Shown piece by piece: positions 29,542 to 38,033 of a stretch of DNA of 64,000 nt; the stretch's first letter is position 1; each line of letters opens with the position of its first letter. Below the pieces are notes generated by a model, which ran no database searches, was not told where the DNA came from, and saw only the letters and a program-made list of their open reading frames with translations. The stretch spans positions 744,001-808,000 of the forward strand of contig OZ244718.1 of the NCBI GenBank assembly GCA_965218945.1. Reading direction: 5' to 3'. The position numbers and the translations under genes were made by a program. Source of the stretch: DAOUJW01 sp965218945. GTDB taxonomy: Bacteria; Chloroflexota; Dehalococcoidia; Lucifugimonadales; UBA2985.

Positions 29542-31368
29542 TCAGTAGTCTCCGGGAACTGGGACATCCGCCGGCGATTCCTGGTCCTGGAACTGGGCTT
29601 GGTACAGCCGGGTGTAGAGGCCGTTCAGGCCCAGAAGTTCCCGATGGCTGCCGCGCTCCACTATCCTGCCGTGGTCCATCACCAGTATCTGGTCCGCGTT
29701 CAGGACTGTGGACAGGCGATGGGCGATCACCAGCGCCGTCCGCTCACTCAGCAAAGGCTCCAACGCCTGCTGTATTAGGCGCTCTGATATGGAGTCCAGG
29801 GATGACGTGGCCTCGTCCAGGACGATGAGCCTGGGGTCTTCCAGTATCACCCTTGCGATGGCCAGCCGCTGCCTCTCGCCGCCGGACAGCCGGTAGCCCC
29901 GCTCTCCCACAATAGTGTCGTATCCCCAGGGCATGTTCTCTATTGCATCGTAGAGTTGGGCGTCCCGGCAAGCCCTCTCAATCTCCTCCTGAGTGGCGTC
30001 CGGGCGTGCGTAGAGGAGGTTGTGGCTCATGGAGTCGTGGTATACGAAGGTGTCCTGGGTCACCACACCAACCTGCCTTCTCAGGGACACCAGTGTCGTG
30101 TGACTGATGTCCTGGCCGTCGATGAGGATGCGCCCGGCGATAGGGTCGTAGAAGCGGGGCAGGAGATAGGTCAGGGTGGTCTTCCCGGCGCCGCTCGGCC
30201 CCACAAGGGCGAAGGTCTGGCCGGGCTCCATAGTGAAGGAGACATCCTCCAGAACCGGGTGTCCCTCACGGTAGTGGAACGACACGTCCTGAAATTCGAC
30301 GCGACCCCTCACGCGCGGGAGCGGGTGGGCGTCCGGGGAGTCGTCTATTTCCGGTGACAAGTCCAGGTACTGGAAGATCCGCTCGAAGAGCGCAACGGAG
30401 GCGGTGATATCCACGTGGACGCTGGCAAGGGACGACGCCGGCCCGTAGAGCCTGCTCAGGTAGGCCACGAAGGCCACCACAGTCCCGACCGTCATGGCGT
30501 CACTCAGCACCAGCCATCCGCCCATCCAGTACACCAGGGCGGGACCCAGTGTGCCGAATAGGCCCATTATCATAAAGTACCACCGGCCCACAAGGGCCTG
30601 GCGGATCTGCAGCCGCATGACCTCTCCGTTCTTCTCCCTGAACCGCTCCCTCTCGGCTCGCTCCTGTCCGAACACTTTCATAAGAATGTATCCGCCCACG
30701 CTAAGGGTCTCCTGGAGAATGTGAGTCAGGTCGGCGCGCTGTTGTTGGGTATCCCTGGTCAGTTCCTGTCGGATGCGGCCTACCCTGCGGGTGGGCACAA
30801 TGAAGAGTGGCAGTATGAAGACGGATATGAGGGCCAGGGGCCAGCTCAGGTAGAAGATCATGGCCAGGGTAGTGGCCAGGATTACGACGTTGGACACGAT
30901 GCTGACCATAGTGCCAGTCACCACGTTCTGTATGCCGGCCACGTCGCTGTTGAGGCGTGAGACGGTCTCCCCGGATCGCACGCCTATGAAGAAGCCCAGG
31001 TGCAGGCTCTGGAGATGCTGATACAGGTGGTTTCGCATATCGTACATGACACCCTGGCCTATCAGGTTGCTCAGGTAGTTCTGGGCCACGCCGATGAAGC
31101 CGGAGAGGAGGGCGGCTAGCACCATTCCAAGGGACAGCACGCTCAGCAATGTCATGTCCTTGTCGGGGATGGCCTGGTCTATCAGTGTGCGAATGAGAAG
31201 GGGAGGGATCAGTCCCAGGACGGCCGAGGCTGCAATGCAGAGCAGTATGTAGATCGACCTGGCCTTGTACGGAACGAAGTAAGCGAGGACTCGCCGCACA
31301 CTGACTATTGTGATGGGAGCAGTCGGCAGCGAAGAGTCTCTGTTGCGGAAGCCTCTATGACCTTCCAT
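29542..31368 (-). CDS. ABC transporter, fused permease-ATPase (multidrug/lipid exporter type)
   Basis: This is a 608-residue half-transporter that would work as a homodimer or with another half. The N-terminal ABC transmembrane domain (about 20-320) has six hydrophobic segments and the MYDMRNHLYQHLQSLHLGFF coupling region. The nucleotide-binding domain shows Walker A GPSGAGKTTLTYLL, Q-loop VVTQDTFVYHDS, signature RLSGGERQRLAIAR, Walker B LIVLDEATSSLD and H-loop IAHRLSTV. It belongs to the MsbA/MDR-like export group. It is the last gene of a minus-strand cluster with MarR and four MFS genes, 27 bases after the nearest MFS gene, which supports a role in efflux. The substrate is unknown. Confidence 0.94.
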   Translation of the reverse strand: MEGHRGFRNRDSSLPTAPITIVSVRRVLAYFVPYKARSIYILLCIAASAVLGLIPPLLIRTLIDQAIPDKDMTLLSVLSLGMVLAALLSGFIGVAQNYLSNLIGQGVMYDMRNHLYQHLQSLHLGFFIGVRSGETVSRLNSDVAGIQNVVTGTMVSIVSNVVILATTLAMIFYLSWPLALISVFILPLFIVPTRRVGRIRQELTRDTQQQRADLTHILQETLSVGGYILMKVFGQERAERERFREKNGEVMRLQIRQALVGRWYFMIMGLFGTLGPALVYWMGGWLVLSDAMTVGTVVAFVAYLSRLYGPASSLASVHVDITASVALFERIFQYLDLSPEIDDSPDAHPLPRVRGRVEFQDVSFHYREGHPVLEDVSFTMEPGQTFALVGPSGAGKTTLTYLLPRFYDPIAGRILIDGQDISHTTLVSLRRQVGVVTQDTFVYHDSMSHNLLYARPDATQEEIERACRDAQLYDAIENMPWGYDTIVGERGYRLSGGERQRLAIARVILEDPRLIVLDEATSSLDSISERLIQQALEPLLSERTALVIAHRLSTVLNADQILVMDHGRIVERGSHRELLGLNGLYTRLYQAQFQDQESPADVPVPGDY

Positions 31369-31395
31369 ATATCCGAGCCATCCTCTCTTGGCAGC

Positions 31396-32643
31396 CTACA
31401 GCCTTCTGAACCTGGGAAATAGCACCAGGCTCCCCGCTGCAAGGACGAGTAGTCCGATTCCGTGAGTCGCCAGCGCAAATGTCACCCCGAATGTGGCGGC
31501 CAGCGCTCCTACTTGCAGGTGCCCCAGCGGCCCCATACCCACGGCCAGTGTCCATGACCCCATTGCGCGCCCCCTGAACTCGTTGGGAACCACGCTCTGG
31601 ACAAGGCTCTGGGAAAGGATGTCCGACAGCGCACCCATGCCGTTGACCAGGGTGATTCCCAGAATAGCCATGTAGAAGGTGGTTGCAAAGCCCAGGAAGA
31701 CCAGGGAGATTCCGAATAGGTGCAGCACAATCAGATACAGAAGTCCCTTGCGCCGCACATCTCCCATCGCGGACAGCAGCAGTATCGCCAAAATGCCCCC
31801 AATGGATCGCAGGGCGTTCATCACACCCAGACCCTCCGCGCCTACCTGGAGAATGTCCTTGGCCAGTGTCGGCATCAGCACCTGGTGTGAGAATCCCAGT
31901 ATCTCCGCCATAGCGGACAGGGCCACCAGCATTTGCAGGGAGCGGTTGTGGCGCAGCTCGCTCAAGGACCCCTTGAGGATCTGCCACACCGGCTCCCGCT
32001 CTATCGGTGCAGCCTGTCCGCGCTCCCGGATGAACTGGATGGTGATGGCGGAGAGCACGTAGCCAACGGCAATGGCGACGCAGGCGGCGTCTGCGCCCAG
32101 TCGCGCCATCAGGGATCCCGCCGACAGAGACCCGGCGATTGCTCCCACACGCATACCCATCGACATGAGCGCCAGGCCGTTGATGACGTTGCCACCTCCC
32201 ACAATGTCGTAGGCCAGGCTCTGGCGCGCAGGCTGGTTCACGGCCCGCAGGCAGCCGCCTGCAAAGCCGAAAGCCGCCAGATGCCAGACAACCACTATGT
32301 CCCACATGATGAGCAGACCAAGCCCCGCGCTCAGGGCTGCCATGCCAATGTTCACAGTCCCCACCAGCCTGCGCCGATCGAATCTGTCGGCTACTGCTCC
32401 TGCCGGCAAGCCCAGCAGAAAGAAGGGAACCATCCTCAGCCCTAGCACCACTCCCACTATGAAGGTGTCCTCCGTCAGGACCTGGGTTACCCACCCCAGC
32501 ACCACCATTTCCCCCACGAACCCCCAGCTGCTGAAGGCCGTGGAGAGCCACAGCAGCCTGAACCCCCGGTATCGCAGGGCCGGCGTGCTGAGCATATTTG
32601 AGAGGGCGGACCTGGCGCCGGAAACGGAGGTTTGTTCAGCCAT
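31396..32643 (-). CDS. MFS transporter, first of four tandem paralogues in plus-strand order
   Basis: This is a 415-residue major facilitator with about 12 membrane segments. It has the cytoplasmic loop 2-3 motif GLPAGAVADRFDRRRLVG (MFS signature GxxxDRxxRR), a LAFGFAGGCLRAVNQPARQSLAYDIVGG region between segments 4 and 5, and a QSLVQSVVPNEFRGRAMG motif in the second half. These match the MFS_3/EntS-like drug or siderophore exporter group. It is shorter at the N-terminus than the other three copies. It lies between the ABC exporter and the next MFS gene, with a 126-base gap upstream. Pairwise identity with the other copies looks moderate, so the duplications are old. Confidence 0.93.
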   Translation of the reverse strand: MAEQTSVSGARSALSNMLSTPALRYRGFRLLWLSTAFSSWGFVGEMVVLGWVTQVLTEDTFIVGVVLGLRMVPFFLLGLPAGAVADRFDRRRLVGTVNIGMAALSAGLGLLIMWDIVVVWHLAAFGFAGGCLRAVNQPARQSLAYDIVGGGNVINGLALMSMGMRVGAIAGSLSAGSLMARLGADAACVAIAVGYVLSAITIQFIRERGQAAPIEREPVWQILKGSLSELRHNRSLQMLVALSAMAEILGFSHQVLMPTLAKDILQVGAEGLGVMNALRSIGGILAILLLSAMGDVRRKGLLYLIVLHLFGISLVFLGFATTFYMAILGITLVNGMGALSDILSQSLVQSVVPNEFRGRAMGSWTLAVGMGPLGHLQVGALAATFGVTFALATHGIGLLVLAAGSLVLFPRFRRL

Positions 32644-32769
32644 TTATCATCTCAGAGCGCGTAGACGTTGGCACAGATGATAGCACTTCCGAGAAGAGGG
32701 CGTCATTGCGGACGCAGTTGTTGGCGCTGCCGGCAGGGTTTGAGTCCGGGGATGTGGGGCGGTCAGGGA

Positions 32770-34137
32770 TCAGTCGATCTTTCGCACAGCGGGAAGGATT
32801 ATGCCGACCAATATGGCTCCACCGGCGCAGAGCACGCCGTAGACTGCCAGCGCAATGGGGCCGCCCATCAGGGAGATTGCGAATCCGCCGGCGCCGCTGC
32901 CCAGGGTGCTGAACCCGCGGTCCAGAGTCATCAGGCTCATAATGCGGCCCCGCAGCTCGTTGGGGGTTATCTCCATGAGAACCCCCGTCCTCAGAGTCAT
33001 CATGGCGGTCTGGCCCACGCCGACTATGATGATCATTATGATGGGCAGCACGGGAAGCGTAAGTCCCAGTATCGCCACCAGGGGCAGAACGGAGGTGAGA
33101 CCCAGGCCCGCAAGGGCCAGGCCGTACATGGCAAGGCCGCCAACAATAAGCAGCCCCCTGTTTCGCAGCCTGGATCCCATAGTAGCGAGGCCCAGCGCGC
33201 CCGCAAGAGACCCAACACCGGATATCGCCAGAAGCATTCCCACACCCTCGGCCCCTATGTCCATCACCTTTAGGGCGAGCCAGGGCACGAACACTTGGAG
33301 GTATGGCATACCGAATAGGGACTGGACCGCAAAGAGGACCAGCAGGCCAAAGATGACGGGGCTATCCTTGGCGTATCTGAACCCGTGTATCAGACCGGCC
33401 AACCACGTGTCTCTCGCCTGCTCCACCCTCCCTTCAATTGGCACCCTGATCATGAACGTGGCGGCCACTGCTACCACGTACGCCACAGCCGTTATCAGGT
33501 ACACTCCGCCGAAGCTGCGGGCGTCGTCCACCCCGTAATCGAAGATTATGGCCCAAGACGCGATGAGCAGGCCGGCGACTGAGGCGCTGAGGATGCGCAC
33601 AATCTGCATACTTCCAGTGTTCAGGGCAATGCCGTTCAGAAGCAGACCGGGAGGGACCAGGCTGGGGAGCAGGGCCTGGCGCGCCGGGCCGTCGAAGGCC
33701 ATGAGGAGGCTGCGCAGGATGGCCGTTGCGTAGATGTGCCATAGCTCCAGGTTGCCTGTGACTATGATAACGGCAAACAGTGTGTTCACGCCCATGCTCA
33801 AACTCTTTGAGAAAAGCATGACCACCCTGCGGTCGAATCTGTCGGACACCAGGCCGCCGATGGGTCCCAGGAACATCATTGGGACGCCCCGGGCCAGGGA
33901 TATCAGTCCAAGCTGGACCTCGGAGCCGGTGATGGCAACCACGAGCACGGGCCGGGCCACCAGGTCCATCCACAAAGCCAGTGAGTTGCTTATCTGGCCT
34001 ATGAAGAGCAGAAGGTAGTTCTTGTAGGCAAGGGAGTGGAAGGTAGGTGGAAGCCAATTGGGTGGGTCTTTCCACTCTACCTCCGGTGCGCCTTCGCCGG
34101 ACGCCGGGTCCGGTCTCTGAGAGCCTGTCCCTATCAT
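32770..34137 (-). CDS. MFS transporter, second of four tandem paralogues
   Basis: This is a 455-residue, 12-segment MFS protein. Its N-terminus is a hydrophilic, Pro/Glu-rich stretch of about 30 residues before the first segment begins near FHSLAYKNYLLLFIGQISN. The signature loop reads GPIGGLVSDRFDRRVVML, and the middle motif MAFDGPARQALLPSLVPPGLLLNGIAL is shared closely with the next paralogue. The second-half motif MEITPNELRGRIMSLMTLDRG aligns with VQDEYRGRVMS and HETMRGRVLG in the other copies. It is 36 bases from the upstream MFS gene, so they share a transcript. Confidence 0.93.
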   Translation of the reverse strand: MIGTGSQRPDPASGEGAPEVEWKDPPNWLPPTFHSLAYKNYLLLFIGQISNSLALWMDLVARPVLVVAITGSEVQLGLISLARGVPMMFLGPIGGLVSDRFDRRVVMLFSKSLSMGVNTLFAVIIVTGNLELWHIYATAILRSLLMAFDGPARQALLPSLVPPGLLLNGIALNTGSMQIVRILSASVAGLLIASWAIIFDYGVDDARSFGGVYLITAVAYVVAVAATFMIRVPIEGRVEQARDTWLAGLIHGFRYAKDSPVIFGLLVLFAVQSLFGMPYLQVFVPWLALKVMDIGAEGVGMLLAISGVGSLAGALGLATMGSRLRNRGLLIVGGLAMYGLALAGLGLTSVLPLVAILGLTLPVLPIIMIIIVGVGQTAMMTLRTGVLMEITPNELRGRIMSLMTLDRGFSTLGSGAGGFAISLMGGPIALAVYGVLCAGGAILVGIILPAVRKID

Positions 34138-34173
34138 TGGTCGCCTGCCTTAAGCTATATCCTTCAAACCTCT

Positions 34174-35658
34174 CTAGTCTATGCGGCGAAGCGGCGGGTA
34201 GAAGCTGAACATAGCCATAGCGGTGATGACCAGCCCCACGCCAAAGAGTATCTGTGCCATCTGAGGGCCCAGGCCTGCGGCCATGAAGCCGGCCGCGGCT
34301 CCTCCGGCGGTCGTCATGGCCCTGTCCAGGGACAGCACGCCAAGGACGCGCCCCCGCATGGTTTCGTGGGCCTTCTCCACCAGCACGGCGTTAATGAGCG
34401 GGAAGAAGCCAGACTGCCCAACGCCAAGGAACAGAAGGACGAGAAGGGCCAGCGGCACTGATTGGACGTAGGTAGATGCTGAGAATGTGATGAGGAGAAG
34501 GCCGAATGCAAAGAGCAGGGCAAGCATTATCAGCCCTCGATGCTTTGTCGGGTTGGTCTTTGCCAGCACCAGCGCGCCTATGGTGCTGCCCACGGCCGCC
34601 ACAGACAGCATAGCGCCAAACAGCCGCGATCCCTTTGCCCCTTCCTCCACGCCTTCGCCTCCACTTCCGGCAATCAAGCGCACGAAGCCGTCAAGGAAGC
34701 CCGTGCCTTCGGCGTCTACCTTAAGGACGTCCACCGCAAAGAGCGGGGCGAAAACCTGCATGAACGCCATACCAAATGTGAACCATCCCAATGAGATGAT
34801 AAGGATGCCTCTTATGTCCGGGACTCTCCAGGCGTATTTCAGGCCTTCCATGAAGTCGTTGCCCATGCTTTTTACACCCTGGTAGCCGGAGCGCTCGTGG
34901 TCTGCGGGCCTCAGCATCCAGGTGAAGAAGATGGCTAACACGTAGATCCCGGTCATTACGGCGTATGTGACTCCGAACCCCGACGTGGCAACCAGGATGC
35001 CGGCCGCCGCCGCTCCCGCAATGCGCATTGCGGTCATGCTCCCGGTGCTGAGGGCCATTGCATTAGTTATCAGATTCGCGGGGACAATAGTGGGGATCAT
35101 GGCCCGGCGTGCGGGCTGGTCAAAGGCCATAGTCATGCCCCTTAGGATGTTGTAAGCATAGATATGCCATAGCTCAATCCACCCCACTATGATCAGCGCG
35201 GTGAACAAAATGCTCAGGCCGAATACGATTACCTTGGTGATAAGGAGTACTAATCGCCGGTTGAAGTTATCGGCTATTACTCCGGCCAGCAGGCCAAACA
35301 CGACTGCAGGGAGGGTTCGAGCCACGAGAACCATCCCAATGTCGATAGCTGACCCGCCCAGGGCCAGGATGAACAGTGGCTTGGCTAACTGGTCTATCCA
35401 CAGGGCAAACGCGTGGGTAATCTGCCCAAGCCAGAGGAAGGTGAAGTCTCTATACTGCAGGGAGGCGAATGTGCCGCCGATCAGGCCACCGCCGGAGCCC
35501 CTGCCTCCCGTAGACGCCGGAGTCGGCGGTCCTTTGCCCCTGTCCGGGGGCTCGTCTGCCACCGTCGGGGGCCTGCCGCCAATCCGGTTCCCGTTGCCAT
35601 TGACGGATGGTTTGACGTTCTCCAGCTCAGGGTCGTCGCTTCTTGGTCTTCGCTGCAT
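34174..35658 (-). CDS. MFS transporter, third of four tandem paralogues
   Basis: This is a 494-residue MFS protein with a long hydrophilic N-terminus (about 65 residues, Asp/Pro/Gly-rich, ending GGRGSGGGLIGGTF). The core starts LQYRDFTFLWLGQITHAFALWIDQLAKP. The loop motif is GLLAGVIADNFNRRLVL, and the middle motif AFDQPARRAMIPTIVPANLITNAMAL is very close to the second paralogue. An extended loop of about 15 residues (GSGGEGVEEGAKGSR) lies between segments 8 and 9 and is missing from the others. It ends RIDstop-like, in common with the second and fourth copies. It is 19 bases after the fourth copy and 36 bases before the second. Confidence 0.93.
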   Translation of the reverse strand: MQRRPRSDDPELENVKPSVNGNGNRIGGRPPTVADEPPDRGKGPPTPASTGGRGSGGGLIGGTFASLQYRDFTFLWLGQITHAFALWIDQLAKPLFILALGGSAIDIGMVLVARTLPAVVFGLLAGVIADNFNRRLVLLITKVIVFGLSILFTALIIVGWIELWHIYAYNILRGMTMAFDQPARRAMIPTIVPANLITNAMALSTGSMTAMRIAGAAAAGILVATSGFGVTYAVMTGIYVLAIFFTWMLRPADHERSGYQGVKSMGNDFMEGLKYAWRVPDIRGILIISLGWFTFGMAFMQVFAPLFAVDVLKVDAEGTGFLDGFVRLIAGSGGEGVEEGAKGSRLFGAMLSVAAVGSTIGALVLAKTNPTKHRGLIMLALLFAFGLLLITFSASTYVQSVPLALLVLLFLGVGQSGFFPLINAVLVEKAHETMRGRVLGVLSLDRAMTTAGGAAAGFMAAGLGPQMAQILFGVGLVITAMAMFSFYPPLRRID

Positions 35659-35677
35659 CGTTAGACGCCTTGCCGAC

Positions 35678-37111
35678 CTAGTCCAGTTTCCTTATGCTGG
35701 GCATGAAGAGTATTGCGTAGACGGAGAAGACTATCAGCAGAATGGCCAGACCGCCCACTGCCCATTGCACGCCTATCACGTCGGTCATAATCCCAGCGAA
35801 GACGACGCCAAAGCTGGTCAGGCCGAACTCCATCATCATTAGGCTCATCACACGGCCCCGGTACTCGTCCTGCACGTAGTATTGCAGCAGGGTGTTGCCC
35901 AGTGTCATACGGATCGTCTGTCCAATGCCGACGAAGAAGATGAAGCCAAAGGCCAAGGGCAGACCAATGGTCGGGAACCAGGATGGGGAGAAGAACATTC
36001 CCACCAGCGCAATGGCCAGGACAAGGCTGCCCACGATAAGCATCAGGCCGCGCTTCTTGTTGGGCAGAGAGGCCAGCACAATGGAACCGAGCATAGCTCC
36101 TATCCCTGACACCATCAGGAGTGCGCCGTAACCCCTTTCGTCTATGCCGAGAATGTCCTCGGTCAGCGCCGGCAAGAGCATCATGTAGGGCATTGATAGG
36201 AGCGTTACTACGAAGATGACAAAGAGGACCATGAGGATGACCTTCTCACCCTTGACGTACTTCAGGCCGTCGATCACGTCCTGCATTGCGCCGCGGCCCC
36301 GGAGTGACACCGTCCCGGTCTTGGGCATCAGGCTGATGAAGACGACTGCGACTATGTACATCGCGGTCATCGCCAGGTATACGGCCTCGTAGCCGTACAG
36401 GAAGATGATGAACCCCACCGGTACGGGGGCAAGGAGGCGCATGGCGTTCATTCCGAAGGTGTTGAGAGCCACGGCGTTCATCAGCTCCTCCTGCCCGACG
36501 ATCTCGGCGATCATCGCCTGGCGGGATGGCATCATAAGCCCCATGATTGTGCCCTGCAGAAGGGCGGCTATTATTAGGATTAACCAGGAGCCGGGTTTGT
36601 CCTCGCTCATCAGCCCGAGGATCAGTGTTATGGCAACTCCCAGAGAGATCACGGCAGAAGCTGCCTGCCCCACCCAGAGGACGTACTTCTTCTGGACACG
36701 GTCGGCAATGACTCCGCCGAAAAGGGAGAAGAAGAGCATGGGAGCGGCGTTTCCCAGGGCCATGAGTCCCAGGGCGGCGCCGGAGCCGGTCAGGTGGTAG
36801 ATCAGCAGGGTACGCGCGACCATCTGCATGTTCATGGCAGCCATCTGACCTACCATGGCCCCGTAGTAGAGTCTGAATACGGGATACTTGAAGGAGGTGA
36901 AAGTGCTCAGGTTCTTGAAAGAGATGGGCGCTCCGCCGCCACCCATGCCCATGCCTCCTCCGCCCATCCCCATAGGCGGCATACCACCACCGCCCATGCC
37001 GCCCCTGGCCGGGGGCGCGCCTCCCGTACGGCCGTTGCCGGCATCCAGTGCCTCGGCGACCGGGGTCTCCTCGTCCTGCTCCGTTGTCTTCTTCCTAGCA
37101 GGTCTCCACAT
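35678..37111 (-). CDS. MFS transporter with Gly/Met-rich N-terminal tail, fourth tandem paralogue
   Basis: This is a 477-residue MFS protein. Before the first membrane segment is an unusual cytosolic tail of about 75 residues, including a run made only of Gly, Met and Pro with a final Ala (repeats of GMGGGG and MGMGG, about 33-60). Met-rich tracts bind copper(I) in some transporters, but a low-complexity disordered tail is equally possible. The core has GNAAPMLFFSLFGGVIADRVQKKYVLW, LMMPSRQAMIAEIVGQEELMNAVAL and YVQDEYRGRVMSLMMMEFG. AAGGAG lies six bases before the ATG. It is the MFS gene nearest marR, 80 bases downstream of it. Confidence 0.93.
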   Translation of the reverse strand: MWRPARKKTTEQDEETPVAEALDAGNGRTGGAPPARGGMGGGGMPPMGMGGGGMGMGGGGAPISFKNLSTFTSFKYPVFRLYYGAMVGQMAAMNMQMVARTLLIYHLTGSGAALGLMALGNAAPMLFFSLFGGVIADRVQKKYVLWVGQAASAVISLGVAITLILGLMSEDKPGSWLILIIAALLQGTIMGLMMPSRQAMIAEIVGQEELMNAVALNTFGMNAMRLLAPVPVGFIIFLYGYEAVYLAMTAMYIVAVVFISLMPKTGTVSLRGRGAMQDVIDGLKYVKGEKVILMVLFVIFVVTLLSMPYMMLLPALTEDILGIDERGYGALLMVSGIGAMLGSIVLASLPNKKRGLMLIVGSLVLAIALVGMFFSPSWFPTIGLPLAFGFIFFVGIGQTIRMTLGNTLLQYYVQDEYRGRVMSLMMMEFGLTSFGVVFAGIMTDVIGVQWAVGGLAILLIVFSVYAILFMPSIRKLD

Positions 37112-37191
37112 GGAAGCTCCTTAAAATGCTACCCACGTCTCGGTCAAAAAATATCGATTACTATGAATGCATTGTCCGGGGCCAGCATACC

Positions 37192-37689
37192 CTAGCGTCC
37201 CAAGGCGCCGGTTGCAGCCTGCTCCGATTCTGCCGTCGCTCGGCGTGTTGCGGTGAGGACAAGCTCCATAGCCTGGCGCACCTTCTCAAGGTCGTCTTCC
37301 GACATGGGCATCAGCCGCTCCTCCCACCGGTGGCGCCTCGCCGCCAGCAGTCGCTGCGCCAGTTCGCGGCCTTCTTCGGTGAGCGCGCAGAGCACGGAGC
37401 GGCGGTCCTCCGGGTCGGGCCACCGGCCAACCAGCTCCTTGTCCACCAGACGGTCCACAAGCCCCGTTGCGCTGGACATTGAAACGTCCAGGGTGGAGGC
37501 GAGTCCGCTCATCCGGAGGGACCCCTCCTGTAGAAGTAGAAAGAGCACCCTGACCTGCGGCATTGTAAGGTCCATAGTGAACCATTCCCGGGACACGCTG
37601 TACGGCCCAGAGCGCGTTACCTCCTCAAAGATGTCGACTACCCGGGTCAGTAGGTATTCTTTGGATGCCTGTTCTTCGCCCACTGTCAT
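37192..37689 (-). CDS. MarR-family transcriptional regulator
   Basis: This is a 165-residue winged-helix repressor-type protein. The DNA-binding domain spans about residues 45-115: TMPQVRVLFLLLQEGSLRMSGLASTLDVSMSSATGLVDRLVDKELV, then the wing RWPDPEDRRSVLCALTEEG with the DxRS/R motif that is diagnostic of MarR proteins. Flanking helices would form the dimer interface. It is the promoter-proximal gene of the efflux cluster MarR-MFS-MFS-MFS-MFS-ABC, and a perfect inverted repeat lies 15 bases upstream of its start. MarR proteins usually repress such operons until a small ligand binds, so ligand-induced efflux is the straightforward reading. Confidence 0.94.
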   Translation of the reverse strand: MTVGEEQASKEYLLTRVVDIFEEVTRSGPYSVSREWFTMDLTMPQVRVLFLLLQEGSLRMSGLASTLDVSMSSATGLVDRLVDKELVGRWPDPEDRRSVLCALTEEGRELAQRLLAARRHRWEERLMPMSEDDLEKVRQAMELVLTATRRATAESEQAATGALGR

Positions 37690-37703
37690 TTCACACTACC
37701 GTT

Positions 37704-37721
37704 AATATCTCTTAAGATATT
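37704..37721. promoter_or_regulatory. Candidate MarR operator
   Basis: AATATCT-CTTA-AGATATT is a perfect 7-4-7 inverted repeat, 15 bases upstream of the marR start. A TATAGA hexamer on the minus strand lies immediately beyond it at 37728-37723. Size, symmetry and AT-rich arms fit the usual MarR site, so autoregulation of marR and the efflux genes is likely. Confidence 0.6.
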
Positions 37722-37788
37722 TCTATAGATGGGGATATTTCACCTAATTTAAACATTTTAGACTCCCGCAATAGGGTCGTCAATACCC

Positions 37789-37808
37789 TTTGTGCCATTT
37801 GGCACAAA
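37789..37808. promoter_or_regulatory. Perfect 20-bp palindromic element of unknown role
   Basis: TTTGTGCC-ATTT-GGCACAAA is an 8-4-8 perfect inverted repeat at the edge of the AT-rich island, about 100 bases from marR and 225 bases from the island's first gene. It has no T tract, so it is more like a protein-binding site than a terminator. Confidence 0.45.
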
Positions 37809-38033
37809 CTGTAAGGATTTTAAGAATTGGTGCGGATACCTCCTTGCGTCTCCTAATGCTACATAGTAGAGAGAAGATGTGCCTGCTTTACACCTACTCC
37901 ATTGGCATCATATGAATGTGCTAAAATATGTTCTTGAAGGCCTCTTCCGGTATCTCGTATCTCGCATTGATATGAGGCATGGTATGCCATTCTGTAGACC
38001 TAGTTGACGAAGATAGACTGGAGGTAGAGTGGG

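Larger units (their letters stand above)
37690..38033. other. AT-rich intergenic region between marR and the ParB island
   Basis: The 344-base divergent spacer has no gene. It contains two perfect inverted repeats (37704-37721 and 37789-37808) and AT-rich blocks such as CCTAATTTAAACATTTTAGA. A TTGGCA/TAAAAT pair at 37902-37927 has only 14 bases between the hexamers and is not a convincing promoter. Confidence 0.6.
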
